Positions 44,525 through 54,792 of a stretch of 64,000 nt of DNA are shown here, piece by piece. The position numbers were made by a program, and so were the translations under genes. Location of the stretch: positions 62,001-126,000 of the forward strand of contig NZ_JAPCZG010000006.1 of NCBI RefSeq assembly GCF_025938155.1, in the 5' to 3' direction. Source of the DNA: Novosphingobium sp. KCTC 2891. GTDB lineage: Bacteria > Pseudomonadota > Alphaproteobacteria > Sphingomonadales > Sphingomonadaceae. Below the pieces are notes generated by a model. The model was not told the DNA's origin and did not search any database. It saw only the letters and a program-made list of their open reading frames with translations. How positions within the stretch are numbered: position 1 is the stretch's first letter; every line of letters begins with the position of its first letter.

Positions 44525-44943
44525 TGGCCTCTCCTCGGTCGGAGATAAAACCATTTTATATCACGCTATGCAATATATCTCTCGCATCGACGCCCCGGAG
44601 GCCAGGACAGTGGCGACACCGGAGAAAACAGCGACGGAGGAAGCAGCGATGGAATCCCGGATTTCCGTCAGATTTAGCGCTTCGCATTGAACTTTCAGGG
44701 TGCAAGAAGAACGGCGCGAAAGACACCTTACGCCCGCATCTCACCATTTTTGATATGAGCGCTACTTTCCCCAGCCATGTGGCGGCCGTCCGGCAAGCGC
44801 CGCCGTGCTCCTGCCCTGCGCCTGCGGCGGCCTGCCAGGGCAAATAGGCGATGCGAGCCTTGGCCGCCGAGATCGCCTATCCCGTTGCCGGAAGTGCAAT
44901 CCCGTGGACACCGCCGACCGGCCGCATCGCATTTCTGGCCACC
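44525..44943. other. Intergenic region with the P450 promoter
   Basis: No gene is recognised here. An AT-rich patch at about 44551-44580, directly upstream of the P450 start, is the likely promoter. The rest shows no clear element. Confidence 0.4.
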
Positions 44944-46698
44944 TTATAATTCAAGTCCCTCTTGCCGCGCTTTCAGTTGCAGCCCGAGATAACGCGCGAA
45001 CAGACGGGTCTGTGCAAGGTTGCCACCCATGAACCACAGGCCCGGCTGGGCTGTGGGCTTCCACATGTTGCGCAGCTCGCCTTCCCATGGTCCGGGGTCG
45101 TTGCCGAAGCCCGATCCATAGCCCCAACACCGCCCGATACGGTCGGCCATTGCCGGCCCCATGATTTGGGCGACCCACTGCTCCATCGAGCCGAAGCCAG
45201 TGGCAAGGACCACGCGATCTGCGGGCACGTGGGTGCCATCGTCCAGAACGATCCCATCGGATACGAAGCGCGCTATTCCCCTGCCGGACAGGAGCCTTAT
45301 GCGCCCGTCGGCAACCATTTCCGAAGCACCGACATCGATATAGTAGCCCGAAGCGCTGCGCAGATACTTCATCGCAATGCCAGTGCCATCCGGCCCGAAA
45401 TCGAGCAGGAACCCGGCAGCTTCCAGCCTGTCGTAGAACGCGGCCTCGGACTGGTGAAGCACTTTCCACGCAACCCGATTGAGTGCCTCCTGCAGACGGA
45501 TCGGATAGGCAGCAGAGCGCAGATCAGCGCGCTCGGTCGACAGGCCCGATTCCACCGCTTCCTGTGAGTAGGAGGGCTTCATCAGCACATCGGTCATCGT
45601 GGTCTGGCGCACGATGTGGGTCGATGAACGCTGGATCATGGTGGCATCGGCGCCATTGAGCACAAGATCCATGGCGATATCGTGCGCGCTGTTGTTCGAT
45701 CCGATCACGACCACGCGTTGCCCGGCAAGACCTTCGCCATCGGGATGCGCGCTGGAATGATAGACCTCGCCCGCAAAGCACTCCTGCCCCGGAAACTCGG
45801 GCACGTTGGGGAAACCGGCGTTGCCCACGGCCATGACCAGTTGCGCAGGGTGCAGTTCACTCACTTCACCGCCGCGAACGATCTGCACGGTCCAACGACC
45901 GGCAGCCTCGTCGTAGGCAGCGTGACGGCATTCGGTCTCGCCCCACACGTTCAGATCGAAAACGCTGGCATAGAATTCCAGCCAATCGCCCATCTTGTCC
46001 TTGGGGGTGTAGACCGGCCAGCTTTCGGGAAAGGGCAGGTACGGCATGTGATCGTACCAGACCGGGTCGTGAAGCGTCAGCGAGTTGTAGCGAGAACGCC
46101 ACTGGTCGCCCACGCGTGGCCACTTGTCGATCAGCAGGCAGGGCACGCCAAGCTGGCGCAGCGTGGCGCCGAGCGCAAGCCCGCCCTGCCCCGCGCCCAC
46201 GATCAGAACGTAAGGATCGCGCTCGTGGTCGATTTCGGCGCGCTCGGCCGCCAGCGCCTGCTTCCATGTCTGGCCATGGCCCATGCTTTCGGAACCGAGC
46301 GGACGCCGGAAGCCAGACGCCATTTCGTGCCCGCGCAATTCGTGCAGCGTGGTCAGCAGGGTCTGCGCCTTGCCTTCCTCCAGCCGCAGATAGCCGCGCC
46401 CCTCGCCCAGCGAGGTCTCGAAGTGGATGAAGCCCTCGCTTGCTCCGGCCGCGGCATCAGTTGACCATCCATGCGCCCCGGTTCGCGCAGCGCGCGCCTT
46501 CACCATGGCGACAATGTCCTCCCCACCTTCGATGGTACGGATCGTGCCGGTGAAGGCGAGGAAATCCCGCCACCAGCCCCCATCGATGAACATGCCGGCA
46601 ACGTCTTCGGCCCGTCCTGCTGCCAACAGGGAGGCAAATCGTTCGAGCCACCCGGCAACGTCGATGGCGCGATCGTCGGGACCTGGAAAATCGCTCAT
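44944..46698 (-). CDS. NTF2-like/flavin monooxygenase fusion (FMO/Baeyer-Villiger-like)
   Basis: This is a 584-residue flavoprotein. Residues 1-135 form an NTF2-like domain, and the rest is a group B flavin monooxygenase. The FAD Rossmann motif VGAGQGG lies at about 167-173, the FMO signature region FAGEVYHSSAHPDG at about 308-321 and the NADPH Rossmann motif IGSNNSA at about 332-338. The distal ATGFGSMEQW is also visible. Such enzymes insert oxygen into ketones, sulphides or amines. The N-terminal fusion is a known but minority architecture. It lies upstream of the P450 gene on the same strand, and an IS630 remnant sits just before its start. Confidence 0.9.
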   Translation of the reverse strand: MSDFPGPDDRAIDVAGWLERFASLLAAGRAEDVAGMFIDGGWWRDFLAFTGTIRTIEGGEDIVAMVKARAARTGAHGWSTDAAAGASEGFIHFETSLGEGRGYLRLEEGKAQTLLTTLHELRGHEMASGFRRPLGSESMGHGQTWKQALAAERAEIDHERDPYVLIVGAGQGGLALGATLRQLGVPCLLIDKWPRVGDQWRSRYNSLTLHDPVWYDHMPYLPFPESWPVYTPKDKMGDWLEFYASVFDLNVWGETECRHAAYDEAAGRWTVQIVRGGEVSELHPAQLVMAVGNAGFPNVPEFPGQECFAGEVYHSSAHPDGEGLAGQRVVVIGSNNSAHDIAMDLVLNGADATMIQRSSTHIVRQTTMTDVLMKPSYSQEAVESGLSTERADLRSAAYPIRLQEALNRVAWKVLHQSEAAFYDRLEAAGFLLDFGPDGTGIAMKYLRSASGYYIDVGASEMVADGRIRLLSGRGIARFVSDGIVLDDGTHVPADRVVLATGFGSMEQWVAQIMGPAMADRIGRCWGYGSGFGNDPGPWEGELRNMWKPTAQPGLWFMGGNLAQTRLFARYLGLQLKARQEGLEL

Positions 46699-46736
46699 GC
46701 TGCTGCTCTTTCGGTGGAAGCACCAAGGGTGCCGAC

Positions 46737-48716
<1,980 letters not shown>

Positions 48717-48720
<4 letters not shown>

Positions 48721-49310
48721 AACAGCAGGTCGAATTCTTCTACGACTTCCGCAGCCCCTACAGCTACCTCGCGTTCACGCAGTTGCGGGCCATGGACATC
48801 GACCTCGTGCTGCGGCCGATGCAGATCCTCAAGGTGATGGAAAAGGTGGGCAACGTCCCCACGACGATCATCTGCAAGGCAAAGGGGCAGTATGCACGCG
48901 CCGACCTGGGGCGCTGGGCGCACCGCTACGGGATCGTCCTCAATCCGTCGGACATGGCCAAGAACAATGGCGACGCCTGCTCGCAAGCGGTGCTCGCGGC
49001 AGGCTCCCCGCAGGAGGCGTCTGCCGTGACCCTCGCGCTGTACCGGGCGTGCTGGAGCGAGGCCAAAGCACTGGCGACAACAACCGATATTCTCGCCGCG
49101 ATCGCGGCGGCCGGTATCGATTCCGCAGGCATCGCCGCGCGCATCGATACACCCGACGTTGCCGCCGCGCTTGCCGCGAACACCGATGAAGCCGCCAGGC
49201 GAGGTGTGTTCGGTTCGCCCACCATGATCGTCGGCAATGCCATGTTCTTTGGCAACGACCGGCTCGATTTTCTGCGCGAAGAACTCGAACGCAGGGAGAA
49301 GGCAGCATGA
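48717..49310 (+). CDS. 2-hydroxychromene-2-carboxylate isomerase / DsbA-like (GST-kappa fold) protein
   Basis: This is a 197-residue thioredoxin-fold protein with the signature FFYDFRSPYSYLAF at residues 7-20 (the catalytic serine for glutathione binding in HCCA isomerases) and the C-terminal GVFGSPTMIVG cis-proline loop. In naphthalene and related aromatic degradation this enzyme isomerises 2-hydroxychromene-2-carboxylate. Here it is flanked by an HxlR regulator and an SDR gene with ATGA overlaps at both ends. The aromatic substrate is unknown. Other DsbA-like GST-kappa roles remain possible. Confidence 0.87.
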
Positions 49311-50005
49311 TGGACACGACCAAGCCCCTCGCGCTCGTAACCGGCGTCGGCCCCGGCACCGGCGCTTCGGTGGTTCGGCGCTTTGCCGCAGCAGGCTACC
49401 GCGTCGCCATGCTCGCGCGCGATGCGCAGCGGCTCGCCGCGCTCGAGCAGGAAATCGCCGATTCGATCGCAGTGCCATGCGATGTGAGCGACCCCATCGC
49501 GCTGGAACAGGCCGTGGCGCGGGTCGGCAACCCCGGCGTGGTGGTCCACAATGCGGTTGGCGGTGCGTTCGGCACCTTTCGCCAGATCGACGCGGAGACG
49601 CTGCAACGCAATTTCGAGATCAATGCGATGGCGCTGTTCCATCTCGCCCGGCTGACCACGCCAGCGATGGTCGAAGCGGGTAAAGGCGCGCTGATCGTGA
49701 CCGGCAACACCGCGTCGCAACGCGGGCGGGCTGCCTTTGCCGGTTTCGCGCCAACCAAGGCCGCGCAGCGGATCCTCGCGGAATCGCTGGCGCGCGACCT
49801 TGGCCCCAAGGGCGTCCATGTCGCCTACCTGATCATCGATGCGGCGATCGACGTGCCCTGGCAGCGCACGCTTCAGCCCGACAAGCCGGACGACTTCTTT
49901 TGCTCGCCGGCATCGATCGCCGACGAGGTGTTCCATCTCGCCCATCAGCCCCGCGATGCATGGTCGTTCCTGGCCGAAGTCCGCCCCTACAACGAACAAT
50001 GGTGA
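49307..50005 (+). CDS. SDR-family protein lacking the catalytic tyrosine
   Basis: This is a 232-residue Rossmann protein of the short-chain dehydrogenase family. The nucleotide loop is TGVGPGTGASV near residues 11-21. The NAG-equivalent is HNAVGG near residue 82, and the serine lies in GNTASQRG near residue 125. Where YxxxK should occur the sequence is FAPTKAAQ: the lysine is present but the tyrosine is phenylalanine. This form is known in an uncharacterised SDR subgroup, so the protein may be a regulator, a lyase or a reductase with another acid. Both ends overlap neighbours in the HxlR operon. Confidence 0.88.
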   Translation: MMDTTKPLALVTGVGPGTGASVVRRFAAAGYRVAMLARDAQRLAALEQEIADSIAVPCDVSDPIALEQAVARVGNPGVVVHNAVGGAFGTFRQIDAETLQRNFEINAMALFHLARLTTPAMVEAGKGALIVTGNTASQRGRAAFAGFAPTKAAQRILAESLARDLGPKGVHVAYLIIDAAIDVPWQRTLQPDKPDDFFCSPASIADEVFHLAHQPRDAWSFLAEVRPYNEQW

Positions 50006-50010
50006 GCAAG

Positions 50011-50484
50011 ATGAACGAAACGAACGACACAGCACCCGACGGTTTGGCGCAACTGCGCGCCCTCATGGCCAGCGAGCGCAAGGCGCCGCTGCTCGAAAAG
50101 ATGGATATTCGCCTGGTCGAGGTGGAGCGCGGCCAAGTGGTGTTCGAAGGCACGCCCGACCGCAGCGTCTACAACCCGCTGGGATCGGTGCATGGCGGAT
50201 ACGCTGCCACCATGCTCGACAGCGCGTGCGGCATCGCGGCGCATTCCACGCAGGGACCGAACCGGGGGCACACGACGCTGGAACTGAAGGTGTCCTATCT
50301 GCGCGCACTCGATGACCGCAGCGGCACCGTGCGCGCCGTGGGCCGCACCATCTCGGTCGGCCGGCGCGTCGCTTTCACCGAGGCGACTTTGCACGATGGC
50401 GAAGGGCGCCTGTGCGCTACCGCCACGTCGACCATTCTGGTGTTCGACGTCGAGCCGACCAAACGCGGCGCGCTTCAGACCTGA
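50011..50484 (+). CDS. Hotdog-fold thioesterase (PaaI-like)
   Basis: This is a 157-residue single hotdog domain. The active-site helix reads NPLGSVHGGYAATMLDSACG near residues 53-72, in which HGG and the aspartate match PaaI-type acyl-CoA thioesterases. It probably hydrolyses aromatic or hydroxylated acyl-CoAs to relieve CoA depletion during catabolism. Possible starts are the GTG at 50002, which overlaps the SDR stop, and the ATG at 50011. I chose the ATG, with GGTGAG just upstream. It belongs to the HxlR / isomerase / SDR operon. Confidence 0.88.
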   Translation: MNETNDTAPDGLAQLRALMASERKAPLLEKMDIRLVEVERGQVVFEGTPDRSVYNPLGSVHGGYAATMLDSACGIAAHSTQGPNRGHTTLELKVSYLRALDDRSGTVRAVGRTISVGRRVAFTEATLHDGEGRLCATATSTILVFDVEPTKRGALQT

Positions 50485-50507
50485 GCCTTCCTGTCCGGAG
50501 CGCACCT

Positions 50508-50627
50508 ATGAACGCCCACGTCATTGACCGCTACAACGGGCCGCTTTGCCTGCGCGAGGTTGGCGATCCGGTAGGCGGCGAGCCTGTGCGCATTGCCCGC
50601 AATCCATGCTGTCGCTCTCCCGAATGA
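50508..50627 (+). pseudogene. Truncated zinc-type alcohol dehydrogenase/quinone reductase, first ~25 codons only
   Basis: The frame starts MNAHVIDRYNGPLCLREV, which closely resembles the N-terminus of MDR-family alcohol dehydrogenases (MKAxVIDRYGGPLxLRDV...GEVLVRI). Similarity fades after DPVGGEPVRIA, and the frame stops at 50627 instead of continuing for some 320 residues. It lies 23 bases after the thioesterase gene in the same direction, so it looks like the last gene of the HxlR operon, cut off where the RTX locus begins. A small CTCCC/GGGAG dyad marks the break. Confidence 0.7.
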
Positions 50628-50657
50628 GGGAGCGCCCCCGACCGACCAATCCACGTC

Positions 50658-52721
50658 TTACAGGAAACCAAAATCGTAAGAGGTCAGCGCGCCTGTGAAG
50701 CCAACCAGAGTAACGGCATCAGCGCCCGCGTGAACGATAGTGCTGGCGATACCATTGTATGTCGAGACTTCGAACACAAGATCGCTGAACGCTGCGACGC
50801 CCGCAATGCCGACGAAGCGAATTATGTCGTGCTGGATCTGGCTGAAATCATAAATGCGATTCTCTGTCCCAACGGTCTGGCCCAGCGCCACATGGTCCTT
50901 GAATAGAAACGTGTCACTTCCGCCCTGAGAAGAGGCGGACATGATTTGCGCGTCCCCCCACATTTCATTGATCACCACACCGCTTTGTGTTGCTGTCCCG
51001 GCTTGGAGGATGTCGCGGCCGCCCTTGGCGAAGTCGTGCATTTCTTCGCCCTCGCCGAACAGCAAGTTCGTAACCATGCCGCTGCCGCTGTTGTTTCCGC
51101 CAGCCAGTGCATCATTGCCCCCTTGCGCGGAATTGAACATCTGGCTCGCGTCGCCGCGGATCTTGTTGACCAGCTCGCTACCGCCGCTCATGTCGCCCCC
51201 GGTCAGCCTGTCGTCGCCGCCGATGACGGAGCCGGCCATGCGAAAGGCGTCTCCGAACAGATCATTGAGAAGGTAGCGACCGCCACTCATGGCGCCGCCA
51301 GTCATCCGGTCGTCGCCTCCTCTGCCGGCGGTGTACATTTCGAGAAAGTCGCCGACGAGACCGTTGAGAACGTCTCCGCCGCCGCTGTTGTCACCGCCTG
51401 TCAGCTTGTCATTGCCTCCGGTGGCGCCACCTGCGGGATCAGCATTGCGCGCGTCGCCATAAAGCGTATTTGCAACGCTTCCGCTGCCACTATTGCTTCC
51501 GCCCGTCAGGGTATCCTGACCCGCCTTGGCAGCATCGGAAATACGATACGCATCGCCATAAAGCGTGTTGGTAACAGAGCCATCACCGAGATTGCTGCCG
51601 CCGGTCAACCGATCGGCGCCGCCCCTGGCATTACCGGTCATTCCCCCCGCCCCGTCGCCGCCGCCGGCGTCGCCGTAAAGAATGTTCGCAATAACACCGA
51701 CGCCCACCAGGCTCCCTCCGGTCAGGACGTCATCCCCGCCCTGGACGGTGCCGCCCATGCCGTACGCGTCGCCGAGAAGGGTATTGGTGACATCCCCGCG
51801 GTAACCGATACCCCCGCCAGTCAGGATATCGTCGCCGCCTCTGGCGGAATCGGAGAGCGAATAGGCATCGCCATAAAGGGTGTTGGTCGAAGGGTAGTTG
51901 CGCTCCCCACTGCCGCCGGTCAGTACATCGTCGCCGCCCTTCGTGTGGCCGGACATGTCGTAGGCGTCGCCGTAGAGGGTATTGGTGACAAACCCATAGC
52001 GCCCCTCGTCGCCACCGACCAAAGTGTCATCGCCGCCCTTGGCGAAGCCAGACAGGCTGAACGCATCGCCATAAAGGGTATTTTCGATGTCCCCGCGATT
52101 GGTCGAGCCGCCGACCAGGACGTCATCGCCGCCTTTTGCGTGGCCGGACATGTCGTAGGCGTCGCCATAGAGGACATTGACGGCTCCCGCATAAGAGGCA
52201 TCGCCGCCCGTCAGGATATCGTTGCCGCCCTTGGCAGCGTTGCCCATGCTGTAAGCATCGCCGTAGAGGAAGTTGAAAGTCGTCGCACCCGCTCGCCCTG
52301 AAGCTGCACCGCCAGTCACGATGTCGTCGCCGCCCTTGGCAGCGTTGCTCATGCTGTAGGCGTCGCCGTAGAGAGTGTTGGTGACGGTCGCGCCGCCAAC
52401 GGCTTCACCGCCAGTAAGGGTGTCATCGCCGCCCTTGGCGCCGCCGATGATGCTGTAGGCATCGCCGTAGAGCAAATTGGCAGCGATGCTCCCGAGTCCG
52501 AAGGCGCGGCCCCCGGTCAGGACATCTGCTCCGCCCTTGGCCGCATTGGCCATGTACCGCCAATCGCCAATGAGCGTATTGGAGACGCTTTCACTACTGA
52601 ACGTGGCATTGCCGCCGATCAGCGTATCGTTGCCACCCTTGGCGCGAATTGCTGTCGTGTCCGCGTCACCAAAGAATGGCGGATTGTCGATATCGTCGAT
52701 CCCAATGAAAATGCTCATCAT
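50658..52721 (-). CDS. RTX-like protein with about 17 tandem 34-residue repeats, putative type I secretion substrate
   Basis: This is a 687-residue protein without a signal peptide. Residues about 25-597 consist of 17 repeats of roughly 34 residues, each with one AKGGDDxLTGG unit and one NTLYGDAYxM unit, separated by a variable GxxxGxVx linker. GGxDxLxGG is the calcium-binding RTX motif, but here single motifs alternate with the YGDA segment instead of forming consecutive nonapeptides. The last 90 residues (DTFLFKDHVALGQ, IYDFSQIQHDIIRF, ending TSYDFGFL) are a type I secretion C-terminus. GGGAGGAT lies before the start. No exporter is adjacent. A surface or extracellular calcium-binding role is inferred. 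Confidence 0.85.
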   Translation of the reverse strand: MMSIFIGIDDIDNPPFFGDADTTAIRAKGGNDTLIGGNATFSSESVSNTLIGDWRYMANAAKGGADVLTGGRAFGLGSIAANLLYGDAYSIIGGAKGGDDTLTGGEAVGGATVTNTLYGDAYSMSNAAKGGDDIVTGGAASGRAGATTFNFLYGDAYSMGNAAKGGNDILTGGDASYAGAVNVLYGDAYDMSGHAKGGDDVLVGGSTNRGDIENTLYGDAFSLSGFAKGGDDTLVGGDEGRYGFVTNTLYGDAYDMSGHTKGGDDVLTGGSGERNYPSTNTLYGDAYSLSDSARGGDDILTGGGIGYRGDVTNTLLGDAYGMGGTVQGGDDVLTGGSLVGVGVIANILYGDAGGGDGAGGMTGNARGGADRLTGGSNLGDGSVTNTLYGDAYRISDAAKAGQDTLTGGSNSGSGSVANTLYGDARNADPAGGATGGNDKLTGGDNSGGGDVLNGLVGDFLEMYTAGRGGDDRMTGGAMSGGRYLLNDLFGDAFRMAGSVIGGDDRLTGGDMSGGSELVNKIRGDASQMFNSAQGGNDALAGGNNSGSGMVTNLLFGEGEEMHDFAKGGRDILQAGTATQSGVVINEMWGDAQIMSASSQGGSDTFLFKDHVALGQTVGTENRIYDFSQIQHDIIRFVGIAGVAAFSDLVFEVSTYNGIASTIVHAGADAVTLVGFTGALTSYDFGFL
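50931..52649 (-). repeat. Tandem 102-base coding repeat (17 units) within the RTX-like gene
   Basis: The DNA encoding the 34-residue units repeats about 17 times. The segments for YGDAYSM and GGDDxLTGG stay close at nucleotide level, while the linkers vary. Units 2-10 (the N-terminal half) are most alike, and units 13-17 have drifted. The pattern points to past duplication and possible length variation between strains. Confidence 0.8.
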
Positions 52722-53451
52722 ATCCTCCCGACAATCGCCTACCTGGGTTATGCCGAAGGCTCCGCACGGCCACGGCGCATAGAAAACGAAATCATTTCAC
52801 TCGACATTTTCAAAATGTACCGGCACAAAGTTATTATAATAATGGATTTTATATAGAAATTTTCTATTCTATTCATTAGGATATATTAGGAATATATCAT
52901 TCAATATTGCGGAATTTGCAACGGAAATTTGTGGTGATATCCATCAGGATATCTCTCAGACCCACAGAACTATTGATCGCTATGCTGCAGATAATTTTAG
53001 CCTGTCGCCTTTGCGCAAGTGTGGTGGCCGGTCCATTTCAAGCCTGCCGGCGCTGGCAGCGTGTGTGGGCAAAGCCCCGTTGCTGCATCTGCTGCTCCGC
53101 GGAGGAGCTTGGCAGAACGCTGCACTCCATCGCCCGTTTTGGCCTCTTTGCAGGACCGGCCAGCCGCGCCGCCCCGGCTGCTTAGGCAGCTTGGCGGGGC
53201 TATGGCTGGCTGGTCGGGAGCCATACGGCGTGCGCTCCTTTCCATCGGAGCACCCACGCCATGCAAAACCGCACCCGCGCCCCTGCCGCGATGACAACGG
53301 CTGCAAGATCGCAGGAGCTAACTCAGGCGCAGGGCAGCAAAGTGGATATCAAGCGGCAGGCGAAGCCGAAATCATGGCACGGGCGCAGGGGATGGCGGCA
53401 GGTCCCGCGCTGAATGCAGACGCGGAATTGAATGCCCGCGCGCATGGCTGA
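52722..53451. other. Long intergenic region between the RTX-like gene and the cobalamin locus
   Basis: The left third is a strikingly AT-rich island with five palindromes (listed separately) and should be the RTX promoter. The right part (53000-53450) returns to high GC. A 50-codon frame at 53261-53413 has a weak GGAG site, but I do not trust it as a gene. Confidence 0.5.
52805..52953. promoter_or_regulatory. Array of five perfect palindromes upstream of the RTX-like gene
   Basis: Five exact dyads follow one another: 52805-52817 (CATTTT/AAAATG, spacer 1), 52831-52842 (12 bases, no spacer), 52853-52867 (ATAGAAA/TTTCTAT, spacer 1), 52880-52898 (GATATATT/AATATATC, spacer 3) and 52936-52953 (GATATCC/GGATATC, spacer 4). 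The last two share the GATAT arm. The array lies 84-232 bases upstream of the RTX start and is far more AT-rich than the genome around it. Confidence 0.7.
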
Positions 53452-54792
53452 CTAAGGAAGCGATGATGGGCAGAGTGCGTCCGCGGCAGGAAGCGATTGG
53501 CACTCAGGCTGGGTAAAGATGGCCGCGACGGCTTCGGGGGCAGATGGGAAATACCCGTGGACATAGCTTGCCCACAACGATCCCTCGCGGAACACCGCCT
53601 CGCCCATCGCGCCGTCCGGCGCTTGCGCGCGCCAACGCGGCGCCAGCGGCGTTTCCAACCGCGAATAATGGAATGTATGGCCGCGCAGCCTGCCGCCAGG
53701 CAGATCCACCGATTGCAGTCCCAGTGCGGCCAATCGACTCTGCAGCCTCGCCCTGCCGCGCATCAGGCCCAGCAGCTCTGCTGAGTGGCCCTGCCCATCG
53801 TCCAGTTCGTCGAGGCAGTAAAGCATTCCGCCACATTCGGCGAGGACCGGCTTTCGGGCGGCATAATGCGCGCGAATGGAGGCTGTCATGGAGCGGTTGG
53901 CCGTAAGGCCTTGCAGATGAAGTTCCGGGTATCCGCCCGGAAGCCACAGCGCATCGCATTCGGGCAGGGCCGAATCGGCCAATGGCGAGAAAAAATGCAA
54001 CTGCGCCCCCATCGCTTCGAGGCAAGCGACGTTGGCCGGGTAAATGAAAGCGAAGGCAGCATCGCGCGCCACGGCAATTTTTCTGTCCGCAAGACACGGG
54101 ACAGGCGCAACGACTTCTTCACCCGGGAACGCAACGGGATCGGGCAGCCATAGAGCGGCTTCGGAAAGGGCGGCGGCGGCGCGGTCGATCCGCTGTTGCA
54201 GATCCTCCACCTCGCCCGCCTGTACAAGGCCCAGGTGTCGCTCGGGCAGCGCTGCCTCACTGTCCGGCGGAAGGGTGCCGAACCAGCGCATTGCCGACGG
54301 AAGACTGACCTCCAGCATGTTGGCGTGCCGCTCGCCGCCCACGCGGTTGCCGAGGGCGGCGACAACACGAACGTCGCTGCGATAGCTCGCAAGGCCATGT
54401 GCCAACGCTCCGAAGGTCTGCGCCATGGCGCTGCCATCGAGCACGGCCAGCACCGGCAGGCCGAAGCGCGCGGCGAGATCGGCGGCAGACGGCTGTCCGT
54501 CGAACAGGCCCATCACCCCTTCGACGAGGATCAGGTCTGCCTGCGCCGCCGCCTCGTGCAGCAGGCGATGACATTCGGCCTCGCCGCACATGAACAGGTC
54601 GAGTTGAAAGACCGGCGCGCCGCTCGCCTGTTCCAGGATCATCGGATCCAGAAAATCAGGCCCGCACTTGAACACGCGCACCCGCCGACCGGCCTGGCGG
54701 TGGCGGCGGGCGAGCGCAGCGGTGACCATGGTCTTGCCCTGCCCAGACCCCGGGGCACTGATCATCAGCGCGGGACAGTGCGCCACGCTCAT
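53452..54792 (-). CDS. cobB: Cobyrinate a,c-diamide synthase
   Basis: This is a 446-residue cytoplasmic enzyme that amidates the a and c side chains of (hydrogeno)byrinic acid using glutamine and ATP. The N-terminal dethiobiotin-synthetase-like domain has the P-loop APGSGQGKT (residues 13-21), then FKCGPDFLDP and EGVMGLFDG. The C-terminal class I glutaminase domain has LWLPGGYPELHL and the nucleophile loop VLAECGGMLY near residue 325. The start overlaps the cobO stop (ATGA). It is the third gene of the btuM-cobO-cobB unit behind a cobalamin riboswitch. The same protein is called CbiA in the anaerobic nomenclature. Confidence 0.95.
   Translation of the reverse strand: MSVAHCPALMISAPGSGQGKTMVTAALARRHRQAGRRVRVFKCGPDFLDPMILEQASGAPVFQLDLFMCGEAECHRLLHEAAAQADLILVEGVMGLFDGQPSAADLAARFGLPVLAVLDGSAMAQTFGALAHGLASYRSDVRVVAALGNRVGGERHANMLEVSLPSAMRWFGTLPPDSEAALPERHLGLVQAGEVEDLQQRIDRAAAALSEAALWLPDPVAFPGEEVVAPVPCLADRKIAVARDAAFAFIYPANVACLEAMGAQLHFFSPLADSALPECDALWLPGGYPELHLQGLTANRSMTASIRAHYAARKPVLAECGGMLYCLDELDDGQGHSAELLGLMRGRARLQSRLAALGLQSVDLPGGRLRGHTFHYSRLETPLAPRWRAQAPDGAMGEAVFREGSLWASYVHGYFPSAPEAVAAIFTQPECQSLPAADALCPSSLP

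Noticed and set aside
44556..44843. A 95-codon minus-strand frame upstream of the P450 gene
   Set aside because: TTG start without a Shine-Dalgarno, cysteine/arginine-rich product, and overlap with the AT-rich promoter patch of the P450 gene.
53261..53413. A 50-codon frame beginning MQNRTRAPAAM between the RTX-like and cobalamin loci
   Set aside because: GGAG is present but spaced 10 bases from the ATG. The product is low-complexity and basic with no family. Without comparative data I would not call it.
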